From contig NZ_JAASQN010000003.1 in NCBI RefSeq assembly GCF_011762125.1, positions 372,001 through 436,000 on the forward strand: DNA of 64,000 nucleotides. The letters are read 5' to 3'. Shown in pieces: positions 16,635-24,528 of this stretch (position 1 is the first letter of the stretch; each line of letters starts with the position of its first letter). The notes beneath the pieces are model-generated. The model had not been told where the DNA came from, did no database searches, and saw only the letters and a list, made by a program, of their open reading frames with translations. The position numbers were made by a program, and so were the translations under genes. This DNA comes from Sphingopyxis panaciterrae. GTDB taxonomy: Bacteria > Pseudomonadota > Alphaproteobacteria > Sphingomonadales > Sphingomonadaceae.

Positions 16635-17234
16635 CTAGCGTGGCGGCGGAACCGGCAGCGGTTCGGCGTCGGGGGCCGGGGCATCCGCCTCGGGCGCACC
16701 GCCGCGTTCTTCGAGTTCGGCGGCGCGGCGCTGGCGTTCGGCGAGCGCCTTTTCCTCGGCCACCACCGCGGCTTCGACTTCGTCGGACGCGGCGTCGATG
16801 CCCGCGATGCGTTTTGCCCGTTCGTCGGCAATCATCGTCTGCCAGTCGGTCTTGTCCGCCGCCTTGCGTTCGGCCTTGGCGCCATCGACCAGCGCCCGGG
16901 TGCAACCGGTGAAGCCGCCGAGACCGGCCGGCGAACAGCTGTCGGTGCCGAAGCGGCCGACGCGTTCGAGCGCGACGATCTTGTTCGCCCACGCCTCGTT
17001 GCGCGGGTCGAGCACGCTGCCGCCGCGGAATATCTGCGGCACGCGGTAGCGTTCGGTCTCGGGCAGGCGGCTGCAAACGACGATTTCATCGGGGCTCGAC
17101 TGTTCGCACTTGTCGTCGCCATAGACGATGACCTGGTTGATCTTCTCGCCTTCGACCGTCGTTTCCTGCGCCGCGGCGGGCAGGGCGGCGGCGCTGCCGG
17201 CGAGAATCAGCGCGAACAGGGGGAGGCGGGTCAT
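16635..17234 (-). CDS. secreted conserved hypothetical protein
   Basis: 199 residues from ATG 17234, which follows AAGGAA at six bases and starts a signal peptide (M-T-R-L-P-L-F-A-L-I-L-A-G-S, cleaved near A-A-A-Q). The mature part has I-V-Y-G-D-D-K-C and E-I-V-V-C-S-R-L-P-E-T-E-R-Y-R-V-P, then cysteines in T-D-S-C-S and F-T-G-C-T, suggesting disulfides. The C-terminal third is a charged, probably coiled-coil helix (A-V-V-A-E-E-K-A-L-A-E-R-Q-R-R-A-A-E) and a proline-rich tail. I recognise the general type from sphingomonad genomes but know no function. Two upstream ATGs (17249, 17252) are alternatives. Confidence 0.68.
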   Translation of the reverse strand: MTRLPLFALILAGSAAALPAAAQETTVEGEKINQVIVYGDDKCEQSSPDEIVVCSRLPETERYRVPQIFRGGSVLDPRNEAWANKIVALERVGRFGTDSCSPAGLGGFTGCTRALVDGAKAERKAADKTDWQTMIADERAKRIAGIDAASDEVEAAVVAEEKALAERQRRAAELEERGGAPEADAPAPDAEPLPVPPPR

Positions 17235-17319
17235 CGATCGTTCCTTCATCATGCGTGCCGTTCGGCTTTGGCATCGGGGTCCTGCATCCGCGCTGAACGG
17301 GCAGGCATATGATCTTCTA

Positions 17320-17844
17320 TCAGATATGTTTGGACAGCGCGATGGCTGCACGGCAACCGGCGCGAATGGCAAGGCTGAGCAGCGGATAGCCGGGGGCCTG
17401 TTCGGCGCCGGCGGCGAGCGCCTTTTCCTTATGCTCCAGTTCCTCGGCGCGAAAATCGGCGACCGCGGCGCTGAGTTCGGGGTCGCTGTCCGCCAGTTCA
17501 TCGAGCTGGTCGCGGTAATGGCGGTCGATTTCGGTCTCGACCGCGGCGGTGCAGGCCATCGCGGCGCGCGGGCCCATCGCCGCGGTCACCGCGCCGAGCG
17601 CGAAGCCCGCGACGTTCCACACCGGGTGCAGCGCGGTCGGCCGCACGCCGCGCCGCGCGACCATCGCGTCGAAATATTTGCGGTGACGCTGCTCCTGTTC
17701 GGCCATATGCGCGATCTCGCGCGCTATCGGGTGACGATCGCCCATCACCGCGAGCTGACCGGCGTAGATGCGCGTCGCGCCATATTCGCCCGCCTGGTCG
17801 ACGCGGATCATCGATGCGGTGCGCGGATCGCTTTTATCGCTCAT
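17320..17844 (-). CDS. coq7: ubiquinone biosynthesis di-iron hydroxylase Coq7
   Basis: 174 residues. The ferritin-like four-helix di-iron site is visible as D-Q-A-G-E-Y-G-A (Glu20), E-Q-E-Q-R-H (E-x-x-H at 51-54), V-E-T-E-I-D-R-H-Y and E-E-L-E-H-K-E. The enzyme hydroxylates 2-polyprenyl-3-methyl-6-methoxy-1,4-benzoquinol, the penultimate step to ubiquinone, at the inner membrane. Alphaproteobacteria often use Coq7 here in place of UbiF. Start ATG 17844 overlaps the dsbB stop by four bases. Confidence 0.94.
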   Translation of the reverse strand: MSDKSDPRTASMIRVDQAGEYGATRIYAGQLAVMGDRHPIAREIAHMAEQEQRHRKYFDAMVARRGVRPTALHPVWNVAGFALGAVTAAMGPRAAMACTAAVETEIDRHYRDQLDELADSDPELSAAVADFRAEELEHKEKALAAGAEQAPGYPLLSLAIRAGCRAAIALSKHI

Positions 17845-18320
17845 CGTGCGCGGCCCGGCCGGCGAAGCAGCGAGAGGATGAATGCGGCGCCGGCGAGCGA
17901 GAAGATCGCGTTGAACCCGGCGAGCGAGACGCCGCCGAGCGTCCATTGTGCGACATCGCAGCGGACGATCGGCGCCGCCATGATATCGCTTAGCGAAACC
18001 GGCCCGGTCGCGCCCGTGCTGCACGTCGTCAGGCCTTCCCACCAGCCATATTCGACCCCGGCATGGAAGATGCCGATCGCGCCGCTGATCGCGATGGCGA
18101 CGGCGGCGAGCAGGGTGAGCGCGCGCATCGCGGCGTCGTTCCGGCGCAGCAGCAGCGCGAGCGCGGCGAGGATCATCGCGACCTGATGCGGCCAGCGCTG
18201 CCAATAGCACATTTCGCAAGGGTGAAGGCCGAAGCCATATTGCGACACCAGCGCGCCGCCGTAGAGGAACAGCGGCACGGCGAAGGCGGCGGCCGGCGCG
18301 GCATAGCGCGAATTCAGCAT
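17841..18320 (-). CDS. dsbB: disulfide bond formation protein DsbB
   Basis: 159 residues, four transmembrane helices. The first periplasmic loop has the redox pair C-E-M-C (Cys35/Cys38) followed by Y-W-Q-R-W-P, and the second has Cys100 and Cys121. DsbB reoxidises the periplasmic oxidase DsbA and passes electrons to ubiquinone. The downstream coq7 gene makes that quinone, so the four-base overlap is functionally sensible. The gene begins 12 bp after the ctpA stop and should share its transcript. Confidence 0.92.
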   Translation of the reverse strand: MLNSRYAAPAAAFAVPLFLYGGALVSQYGFGLHPCEMCYWQRWPHQVAMILAALALLLRRNDAAMRALTLLAAVAIAISGAIGIFHAGVEYGWWEGLTTCSTGATGPVSLSDIMAAPIVRCDVAQWTLGGVSLAGFNAIFSLAGAAFILSLLRRPGRAR

Positions 18321-18332
18321 CGGCGGCGGGCC

Positions 18333-19721
18333 TCAGTTACGCTGCGTCGGCTTGGCGGCGGGCGGTTTGGTGCCCTGGGCCATGCGGGGGGCGGGATTGA
18401 TCCGCCCGATCGTCTGCAGCGCATAATAGAGCTGATAATCGTCGATCCCCTTGGCCTTCAGCTGTTCGGGGGTTTCGGTGAAGCGCGGATCGGCCTTTTC
18501 GTCCTTTTCGAGCAGCCCGTCGTCGACCTTCTTTTCGTTGATCAGGTGGCGGCGGAGATCGCTTTCGCGGAATTTCGGCCGCGACGCATAATCGGGATCG
18601 GACAGCTGCGGCACGCGAATGTCGGGGGCGATGCCGCCTTCCTGCACGCTGCGGCCCGAGGGGGTGTAATAGCGCGCAGTGGTCAGGCGGAGCGCGGTGG
18701 TGTCGGTGAGCGGCAGCACCGTCTGCACCGATCCCTTGCCGAAGCTGCGTTCGCCCATCACCAGCGCGCGATGCTGGTCCTGCAGCGCGCCGGCAACGAT
18801 TTCGGAGGCCGAGGCCGATCCCGAATCGATCAGCACGACGACCGGCGCGCCCTGCGCAACGTCGCCGGGTTCGGCGAAATAGCGCTCTGTATCGCCCTTC
18901 TTGCGGCCGCGCTGCGATACGATTTCGCCGCGTTCGAGGAACAGGTCGCTGATCCCGACCGCCTCGTCGAGCAGCCCGCCGGGGTTCGACCGCAGGTCGA
19001 GAATCCAGCCGCGCGGCTTTTTGCCCAGCGACTTTTCGACTGCGAGCATCGCCGCCTTGAGGTCGGTCGTCGCGTCGGCGGAGAAGCTGGCGACGGTCAA
19101 TACGCCGACGTCGCCCTTCACCTCCCATTTGACGGGTTTCAGGTCGATGATCTCGCGCGTCAGCGAGAGTTCCATCGGCTTGTCCCGGCCTTCGCGCACG
19201 ACGGTGATGTCGATCTTGGTGCCCGGGCGTCCCTTCATCTGTTCGACCGCTTCGTCGAGCGTCATGCCGAAAATCAGCTGGCCGCCGATATGGGTGATAT
19301 AATCGCCGGCCTTGATCCCGGCGCGGTCCGCCGGGGTGTCGGCCATCGGCGCGATCACCTTGACCACGCCGTCCTCCATCGTCACCGACAGGCCCAGCCC
19401 GCCATATTCGCCCTCGGTCTGGGTGCGCAGCGAGGAATAGCCGCGCGCGTCGAGATAGCCCGAATGCGGATCGAGGCTGGCGAGCATGCCGTTGATCGCG
19501 CCTTCGATCAGCTTGTCGTCGCTGACCGGTTCGACATAATTGGCCTTCACTTCGAGATAGACGTCCATGAAGCGCGCGATTTCCGCCTGCGTCGACGCAT
19601 CGACGCTGGCCATCGCGCCCGTCGCGAGGGGGACCAGCGCGAGCGTGCTGAGCGCGGCAGCGCCCTGCCACAGCGCGAAGCGGCGCCTGGGACTGGCAGA
19701 AATCTTGGTCGTTTCGGTCAT
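18333..19721 (-). CDS. ctpA: carboxy-terminal processing peptidase (S41 family)
   Basis: 462 residues: an N-terminal signal or anchor (about 15-40), an N-terminal helical cap, a PDZ domain (about 95-185, Y-G-G-L-G-L-S-V to G-T-K-I-D-I-T-V-V-R-E-G), and the S41 serine protease core. The core shows D-L-R-S-N-P-G-G and the catalytic region D-S-G-S-A-S-A-S-E-I with the general-base Lys in S-F-G-K-G-S-V-Q. A proline- and lysine-rich tail ends the protein. It processes periplasmic proteins from the C-terminus. The start 19721 follows a plausible promoter; the next gene upstream is the EnvC-like factor. Confidence 0.93.
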   Translation of the reverse strand: MTETTKISASPRRRFALWQGAAALSTLALVPLATGAMASVDASTQAEIARFMDVYLEVKANYVEPVSDDKLIEGAINGMLASLDPHSGYLDARGYSSLRTQTEGEYGGLGLSVTMEDGVVKVIAPMADTPADRAGIKAGDYITHIGGQLIFGMTLDEAVEQMKGRPGTKIDITVVREGRDKPMELSLTREIIDLKPVKWEVKGDVGVLTVASFSADATTDLKAAMLAVEKSLGKKPRGWILDLRSNPGGLLDEAVGISDLFLERGEIVSQRGRKKGDTERYFAEPGDVAQGAPVVVLIDSGSASASEIVAGALQDQHRALVMGERSFGKGSVQTVLPLTDTTALRLTTARYYTPSGRSVQEGGIAPDIRVPQLSDPDYASRPKFRESDLRRHLINEKKVDDGLLEKDEKADPRFTETPEQLKAKGIDDYQLYYALQTIGRINPAPRMAQGTKPPAAKPTQRN

Positions 19722-19753
19722 GATCGTCTTTCGGACAAGCGGAATGCCCCGCC

Positions 19754-19781
19754 TTATAAACCCCGGAGCGCCATCCTCCAA
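19754..19781 (-). promoter_or_regulatory. possible promoter of ctpA-dsbB-coq7
   Basis: Minus strand TTGGAG (19781-19776), 16-nt spacer, TTATAA (19759-19754), with the start of ctpA 33 bp downstream. This would give the distal half of the block its own promoter. Confidence 0.4.
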
Positions 19782-19853
19782 TGCATTTACGCGAGGGTCA
19801 AGCGCCGCATCCCGATACGGAGCAATTGCCGAACGGCGGCTTAATCGCGCGCT

Positions 19854-21068
19854 TCATCCCAGCATCGCGACGATGTCGACCGGCCGCCCGCCACGGCGCA
19901 GTTCGACGGTGATCCGGCTGTCGTCGGATCCCGCCCGGCCGATCGGCGCGCCGGCATCGACCGAATCGCCGACCGCCACCGACAGGCCGATCATCCCGGT
20001 CAGCAGCGTCGTCCAGCCGCCGCCATGGTCGATGATGACGATCTTGCCATAACCGCGATAGTCGCCGGCGTAGCTGACATGGCCGGGGGCGGGCGCCACC
20101 ACTTGTCCGCCGGGCTGCGCCGCGACGGTGACTCCGCGCGATCGCACGCCACTTTCATTGACCTCGCCAAGGCCCTCGACGATGCGGCCAACGACGGGCA
20201 GGCGATAGGCGCCGCGCGTCAGTTCGGCTTCGGTGGCGACCGGCGGGGCGGCACTCGGTGCGGCGCTGGCAGGGTCGCGCGGGCGCGGGACCGGACCTGC
20301 CAGTTCGGCCAGCTCGGCGCGCACCGCGCCATCCTCTTCGAGCGCGTCCATCAGTTCGACGATATCGCGCGCCTTTTCGCCGAGCCCCAGCGCGCGGTCG
20401 GCTTCGAGCCGGGCGCTGCTCATCAGCTCGCGCGAGCGGAGCCGGCCTTCATTTTCGAGCCGGGTCAGCGCGTCGCGCCGCCCGGCCAGCTCAGCCTTGC
20501 TCGCGGAAAGCGCCGCGAGTGCCACCGCCTGCTGCTGGCGGACGGTGCGCAGCGCGGCGAGTTCGCGGCGTACCCCGGCGGTACGGCGGTCAATCACCGG
20601 CATGACCGCGTCGAGCACGGCGCGGGCGTGAACCATGTCGGTGAGCGATCCTGGCTGGGCGAGCACGCTCACCGGCGGCTGGCGGCTGAGTTGCTGGAGC
20701 GAGGCGGTGAGTTCGAGCAGGGGTTGCTGCTGCTCGGCCAGCCGCGTTTCCTGCGCCGCGAGGCGGCGACGGACGAGCGACACGCGCGCTTCGCCGGCGC
20801 TGATATCGGCCTCGGCCGACTGGATGCGCGCGGCCAGCGCAGCGCTGCGCTTCTTCAGCCGGTCGGCCTGGTTCGACGCGGCCGCGGCCTGGGTTTCCAG
20901 CGTCGCGCTGCGCGCCATCGCTTCGATCGATTGCTGTTTGGCGGCGAGCAACTGCTCGCGCTCGCGCGCCGCGATGACGCCGGGATCGAATACATCGCTC
21001 TGCGCCACCGCCAATGCGCCGCCGGCGAGGAGTGCGCCGAGCGCCAGTGTCGCAAAGCTGCGCCTCAT
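19854..21068 (-). CDS. EnvC-like murein hydrolase activator (degenerate LytM domain)
   Basis: 404 residues. A signal peptide (about 1-22) is followed by a long coiled-coil region (about 25-265, rich in A-L-A-A-R-I-Q-S-A-E, R-L-A-A-Q-E-T-R) and a C-terminal LytM/M23 domain. The M23 zinc ligands appear lost: the usual H-x-G-I-D position reads S-R-G-V-T-V, and the second-His position reads L-L-T-G-M. That is the EnvC pattern, where LytM proteins activate amidases instead of cutting wall themselves. Start ATG 21068 overlaps the rlmH stop by four bases. Confidence 0.86.
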   Translation of the reverse strand: MRRSFATLALGALLAGGALAVAQSDVFDPGVIAAREREQLLAAKQQSIEAMARSATLETQAAAASNQADRLKKRSAALAARIQSAEADISAGEARVSLVRRRLAAQETRLAEQQQPLLELTASLQQLSRQPPVSVLAQPGSLTDMVHARAVLDAVMPVIDRRTAGVRRELAALRTVRQQQAVALAALSASKAELAGRRDALTRLENEGRLRSRELMSSARLEADRALGLGEKARDIVELMDALEEDGAVRAELAELAGPVPRPRDPASAAPSAAPPVATEAELTRGAYRLPVVGRIVEGLGEVNESGVRSRGVTVAAQPGGQVVAPAPGHVSYAGDYRGYGKIVIIDHGGGWTTLLTGMIGLSVAVGDSVDAGAPIGRAGSDDSRITVELRRGGRPVDIVAMLG

Positions 21069-21493
21069 TGCCGGCCCTCGCGGTGATAGGGGTGCCCCGC
21101 GACGATGCTCGTCGCGCGCCACAATTGCTCGGCCAGCATCGCCCGCGCCATCAGGTGCGGCCAGGTCGCGCGGCCGAAGGCGATGACCTTGTCGGCGCCT
21201 TCGCGCTCCTCGGGCGTAAAGCCGTCGGCGGCGCCGAGGCAGAAACGCGCCTCGCGCACCCCGCCGTCGCGCCATTTTTCAAGGAGTTTGGCGAATTCGA
21301 GCGACGACATCTGATCGCCGCCTTCGTCGAGCAGGATGGTGCGGCTGTTATCGGCGGCGGCAGGCAGGCGCCCGCCCGTGTCGGGAAGCTCCGAAATCTT
21401 CTGCGCCCAGGTTACGCGCTTCATATAGCGCTCGACCAGTTCAGCCTCGGGCCCGCGCCCGATGCGCCCCCGCGCGATGATGTGCAATAACAT
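21065..21493 (-). CDS. rlmH: 23S rRNA (pseudouridine1915-N3)-methyltransferase RlmH
   Basis: 142 residues of the SPOUT methyltransferase family. The C-terminal SAM-binding knot is visible as F-C-L-G-A-A-D-G-F and the conserved H-L-M-A-R-A-M-L-A-E-Q-L-W-R-A-T-S-I-V-A-G-H-P-Y-H-R tail. It methylates pseudouridine 1915 in helix 69 of 23S rRNA on the 70S ribosome. The rsfS-rlmH order is widespread in bacteria, which supports both calls. Confidence 0.95.
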   Translation of the reverse strand: MLLHIIARGRIGRGPEAELVERYMKRVTWAQKISELPDTGGRLPAAADNSRTILLDEGGDQMSSLEFAKLLEKWRDGGVREARFCLGAADGFTPEEREGADKVIAFGRATWPHLMARAMLAEQLWRATSIVAGHPYHREGRQ

Positions 21494-21526
21494 GAACGTC
21501 CGCCTAGCTGGTAGGCGGGGCGGACG

Positions 21527-21937
21527 TCAATTTGCGGCGACGACCGGCGGCGCGTCGCCGAACGACCACATGCGTTCGAGGTTGTAGAAGCTACGCACCT
21601 CGGGACGGAACAGGTGGACGATGACGTCGCCGGCGTCGATCAACACCCAATCGGCGTTGGGCAAGCCTTCGACGCGGACGCTGCGGCCTGCTTCCTGCTT
21701 GATCCGCTGCGCCAGCTTGTCGGCGATCGCCGAGACATGGCGCGTCGACCGGCCGCTCGCGATCACCATATGATCGGCGATGCTGCTTTTGCCGGCAAGC
21801 GGGATGGAGATGGTTTCCTGGGCCTGGTCCTCATCCAGCTGGTGGAGAATCAGGGCGTGGAGCAATTCCACGCTGGCGTCCGAAGACTTGGGGGCGGGTG
21901 CGGCGCCGGGCGCGGCACCCTTGTCGGCGGAGATCAA
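21527..21937 (-). CDS. rsfS: ribosomal silencing factor RsfS
   Basis: 136 residues from a TTG at 21937, which overlaps the nadD stop as TTGA and has AAAGGA upstream. A GTG at 21970 would lengthen it by 11 residues but has no ribosome site. The conserved core is S-I-A-D-H-M-V-I-A-S-G-R-S-T-R-H-V, G-L-P-N-A-D-W-V-L-I-D-A-G-D-V-I-V-H-L-F-R and Y-N-L-E-R-M-W. RsfS binds L14 and blocks subunit joining when nutrients are scarce. Confidence 0.93.
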   Translation of the reverse strand: MISADKGAAPGAAPAPKSSDASVELLHALILHQLDEDQAQETISIPLAGKSSIADHMVIASGRSTRHVSAIADKLAQRIKQEAGRSVRVEGLPNADWVLIDAGDVIVHLFRPEVRSFYNLERMWSFGDAPPVVAAN

Positions 21938-22587
21938 ATGCGTCCTTTCCTGGTCGGTCCCACCAGCCACGAACGCGTCAGCGGGTCGCGCATCGCGCGG
22001 CCTTCATAGCGTTCGAACCAGCGGGGGTTGGCCTGCCGTATCGCAGTTGCGGATCGCACATCGGGCGAAAATCGCAGGAACACGAGGGCAGGCGGTCTCC
22101 AGTTCGTCCAATGGGTTTTCTGGTCTGCGGGCCGGACAAATCGCCGCAGCCATCCCATCGCACGTCTTGCATGGGCGCGATCATTATAGCCCGGACGCGC
22201 GACAACCGCAATCGGCATCAATCGGGCAATCTCCCGCCAGTCGCGCCATTGGGGCAGCTGGACCAGATTGTCGGCGCCCATGATCCAGATGAAGCGGCGA
22301 TCGGGGTAGCGGCGGACGAGCTTTTTGAGCGTATCGACCGTGTAGCGCGTCCCGAGCTCGGCCTCGATCGCGGTGGCGCGGATCGGCGCGCGCCGCGCCA
22401 TGCGCTGGGCCGAACCGAGGCGGGCGGGGAGCGGGGCCATGCCGGATTTCGGCTTCAAGGGATTGCCGGGAGAGACGAGCCACCACAGTTCGTCGAGCCC
22501 GAGCGCGTCGATCGCACCCAGGCTGATCGCACGATGCCCGCCATGCGCGGGATTGAAGCTGCCGCCGAGGAGGCCGGTGGGGATCAT
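21934..22587 (-). CDS. nadD: nicotinate-nucleotide adenylyltransferase
   Basis: 217 residues. The nucleotidyltransferase motif G-G-S-F-N-P-A-H-G-G-H is at 8-18 and the second motif reads R-S-A-T-A-I-R (usual I-S-S-T-x-I-R). W-I-M-G-A-D-N is the conserved substrate-binding strand. It adenylates NaMN to deamido-NAD in NAD synthesis. Its ATG overlaps the end of the RelE-type toxin gene by four bases, which is unusual for this housekeeping gene; downstream it is coupled to rsfS. Confidence 0.94.
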   Translation of the reverse strand: MIPTGLLGGSFNPAHGGHRAISLGAIDALGLDELWWLVSPGNPLKPKSGMAPLPARLGSAQRMARRAPIRATAIEAELGTRYTVDTLKKLVRRYPDRRFIWIMGADNLVQLPQWRDWREIARLMPIAVVARPGYNDRAHARRAMGWLRRFVRPADQKTHWTNWRPPALVFLRFSPDVRSATAIRQANPRWFERYEGRAMRDPLTRSWLVGPTRKGRI

Positions 22588-22868
22588 GGCAGGGTTTGCC
22601 AGTCGCTCTGGAGATGGACAGTGCGAAGAATGAGAACGCGCTTCGCATCGACATTATAAAGCAACGCGAAAGGCAATTTTCCCAGACGCCATTTGCGGCG
22701 ACCCGGTGCGAACGGTGTTCCCGCCCGAGGAGATGTTGCGAGGAAGATCGTCGCGCGCGCGGCTTCTTCAAGAAGAGCCTCCGCGATTTCGAAATCGGTC
22801 TCTATTTGTCGGTTCACAAAGGCGTTCAGATCTTCGCGCGAAAGCTGCGTCCAGCGAACGGGAGTCAC
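22584..22868 (-). CDS. RelE/ParE-family toxin
   Basis: 94 residues with the compact ParE/RelE fold pattern: W-T-Q-L-S-R-E-D-L-N-A-F at the N-terminus, R-A-G-T-P-F-A-P-G-R-R-K-W-R-L in the middle and the final strand Y-N-V-D-A-K-R-V-L-I-L-R-T-V-H. The preceding gene encodes a ribbon-helix-helix antitoxin and overlaps it by four bases. Family toxins either cut mRNA on the ribosome or poison gyrase; the subtype is not certain. Its stop overlaps nadD by four bases. Confidence 0.85.
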   Translation of the reverse strand: MTPVRWTQLSREDLNAFVNRQIETDFEIAEALLEEAARATIFLATSPRAGTPFAPGRRKWRLGKLPFALLYNVDAKRVLILRTVHLQSDWQTLP

Positions 22869-23137
22869 GCAGCGTCTTTATTGCGCTTGGCTCGAATCTC
22901 TTCGCGTTTGGCAGCGATCCAGTCCAGCATTTCATCCGCAGAGATGAGCGGTTCTTCGCGCGCAGACCGTTCGCCTTCCTCGATGAACGCGAGCATTTCC
23001 GCTTCGCGCTCCGCATATTCGCGTACCGCCTGGGCCACGAGCCAGGCTCTGCTGCGCCCCTGTGCCGCCGCAATATTATCGACAAGCGCCATCGTGTCGG
23101 CATCGACGCGCGCGGAAATGACGGAATGCTTGGTCAT
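22865..23137 (-). CDS. ribbon-helix-helix antitoxin
   Basis: 90 residues. The N-terminal RHH DNA-binding unit is V-I-S-A-R-V-D-A-D-T-M-A-L-V-D followed by R-S-R-A-W-L-V-A-Q-A-V-R-E-Y-A. The charged C-terminal half (M-L-A-F-I-E-E-G-E-R-S-A-R-E-E, A-K-R-E-E-I-R-A-K) is the usual toxin-binding arm. The start codon lies at the predicted transcription start of a promoter merged with a perfect palindrome, which fits autorepression by antitoxin and toxin together. Confidence 0.87.
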   Translation of the reverse strand: MTKHSVISARVDADTMALVDNIAAAQGRSRAWLVAQAVREYAEREAEMLAFIEEGERSAREEPLISADEMLDWIAAKREEIRAKRNKDAA

Positions 23138-23143
23138 GAATGC

Positions 23144-23172
23144 AATGTATCATTTGTATACAAATGATTCAA
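23144..23172 (-). promoter_or_regulatory. toxin-antitoxin promoter with palindromic operator
   Basis: Minus strand TTGAAT (-35, 23172-23167), 17-nt spacer, TACATT (-10, 23149-23144). The spacer is mostly filled by the 20-bp perfect palindrome ATCATTTGTATACAAATGAT (23149-23168). The expected start of transcription is at or beside the A of the antitoxin ATG (23137), so the mRNA is probably leaderless. The -35 overlaps the proA stop codon. Confidence 0.68.
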
Positions 23173-24452
23173 GGCCGCGTCTGGCCGCTCCCGCGCACCA
23201 GCCATTTATAGGTGGTGAGCCCTTCGAGCGCGACCGGGCCGCGCGCGTGCAGCCGCCCCGTTGCGATGCCGATTTCGGCGCCGAGGCCGAATTCTCCGCC
23301 ATCCGCAAATTGCGTCGAGGCATTATGCATGACGATCGCGCTGTCGACTTCGGCGAGGAAGCGGTCGGCCGCGGCGCTGTCTTCGGTAACGATCGCGTCG
23401 GTGTGGCGGCTCGAGTGGGCGTCGATATGCGCGAGCGCGCCATCGATGCCGTCGACGATGGCGATCGAGACGATCGCATCGAGATATTCGCAGTCCCAGT
23501 CGCCCGCCGACGCGGGATCGACGTGCGGGCTCAGCGCTGCGACCGCCTTGTCGCCGCGCACTTCGCATCCCGCGACGACCAGCGCGTCGACGATCGCCAG
23601 CGGCGCGGCGTAAGCACGGTCGATCAATATCGTCTCGGTCGCGCCGCAGATGCCGGTGCGGCGCATCTTGGCGTTGACCGCCAATGCGACCGCCTTGGCC
23701 GGATCGGCGGCGGCGTCGATATAGAGATGATTGATCCCGTCGAGATGCGCGAGCACCGGCACGCGCGCTTCGTCCTGGACGCGCGCGACCAGGCCCTTGC
23801 CGCCGCGCGGGATGATGATGTCGATCAGCCCTTGCGCGCGCAGCAGCGCGCCGACCGCGGCGCGATCCTGCGTGGGCACCAGTTGTATGGCGTCGAAGGG
23901 CAGGCCCGTTTCCTCCAGCCCCGCCGCGAGCGCGGCATGGATCGCGCGGTTCGAATGGACCGCCTCACTGCCGCCGCGCAGGATCACGGCATTGCCCGAC
24001 ATCAGTCCGAGCGCCGCGGCGTCGGCGGTGACGTTCGGGCGGCTTTCATAGATGATGCCGACGACGCCGAGCGGAACGCGGACGCGCACCAGTTCGATGC
24101 CGTTCGGGCGCGTGCTGCGGTCGATTTCGGCGCCGACGGGGTCGGGCAATTGACCGACCGCTTCGACCGCGTCGGCGATGTCGGCCAGCCGGCCTTCGTC
24201 GAGCCGCAGCCGGTCGAGCATCGCGGCGGTGAGGCCGGCCGCCTTTCCGGCCGCCATGTCGCGGGCATTGGCGTCCAATATGGCCGCGGCGCCGGCACGC
24301 AAATGCCGGGCCGCGGCCGCCAGGGCGGCCGCCTTTCCGTTCGTCGGCGCTACGGCAAGCTTCTTCGCTGCGGCGCGCGCGCGCGCGCCCATTTCGGCGA
24401 TCAGCGTGTCGGCATCGGCAAGCGGGCTCAAGATCAGGGCTTCGGCGTTCAT
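23169..24452 (-). CDS. proA: gamma-glutamyl phosphate reductase
   Basis: 427 residues of the aldehyde dehydrogenase superfamily. The catalytic Cys lies in [23 protein letters not shown] and [12 protein letters not shown] are the NADPH-binding and family motifs; the C-terminal [13 protein letters not shown] is diagnostic. It converts gamma-glutamyl phosphate to glutamate semialdehyde in proline synthesis. No proB is adjacent. Its stop codon is part of the promoter of the following toxin-antitoxin pair. Confidence 0.96.
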   Translation of the reverse strand: MNAEALILSPLADADTLIAEMGARARAAAKKLAVAPTNGKAAALAAAARHLRAGAAAILDANARDMAAGKAAGLTAAMLDRLRLDEGRLADIADAVEAVGQLPDPVGAEIDRSTRPNGIELVRVRVPLGVVGIIYESRPNVTADAAALGLMSGNAVILRGGSEAVHSNRAIHAALAAGLEETGLPFDAIQLVPTQDRAAVGALLRAQGLIDIIIPRGGKGLVARVQDEARVPVLAHLDGINHLYIDAAADPAKAVALAVNAKMRRTGICGATETILIDRAYAAPLAIVDALVVAGCEVRGDKAVAALSPHVDPASAGDWDCEYLDAIVSIAIVDGIDGALAHIDAHSSRHTDAIVTEDSAAADRFLAEVDSAIVMHNASTQFADGGEFGLGAEIGIATGRLHARGPVALEGLTTYKWLVRGSGQTRP

Positions 24453-24528
24453 GGCGCCGCCCTATCACGCTTTGGCGCGGCGGTGAAAGTCCCGTTGCGC
24501 CTTCGGCATCGGCTGCTACCTAGGGGCG

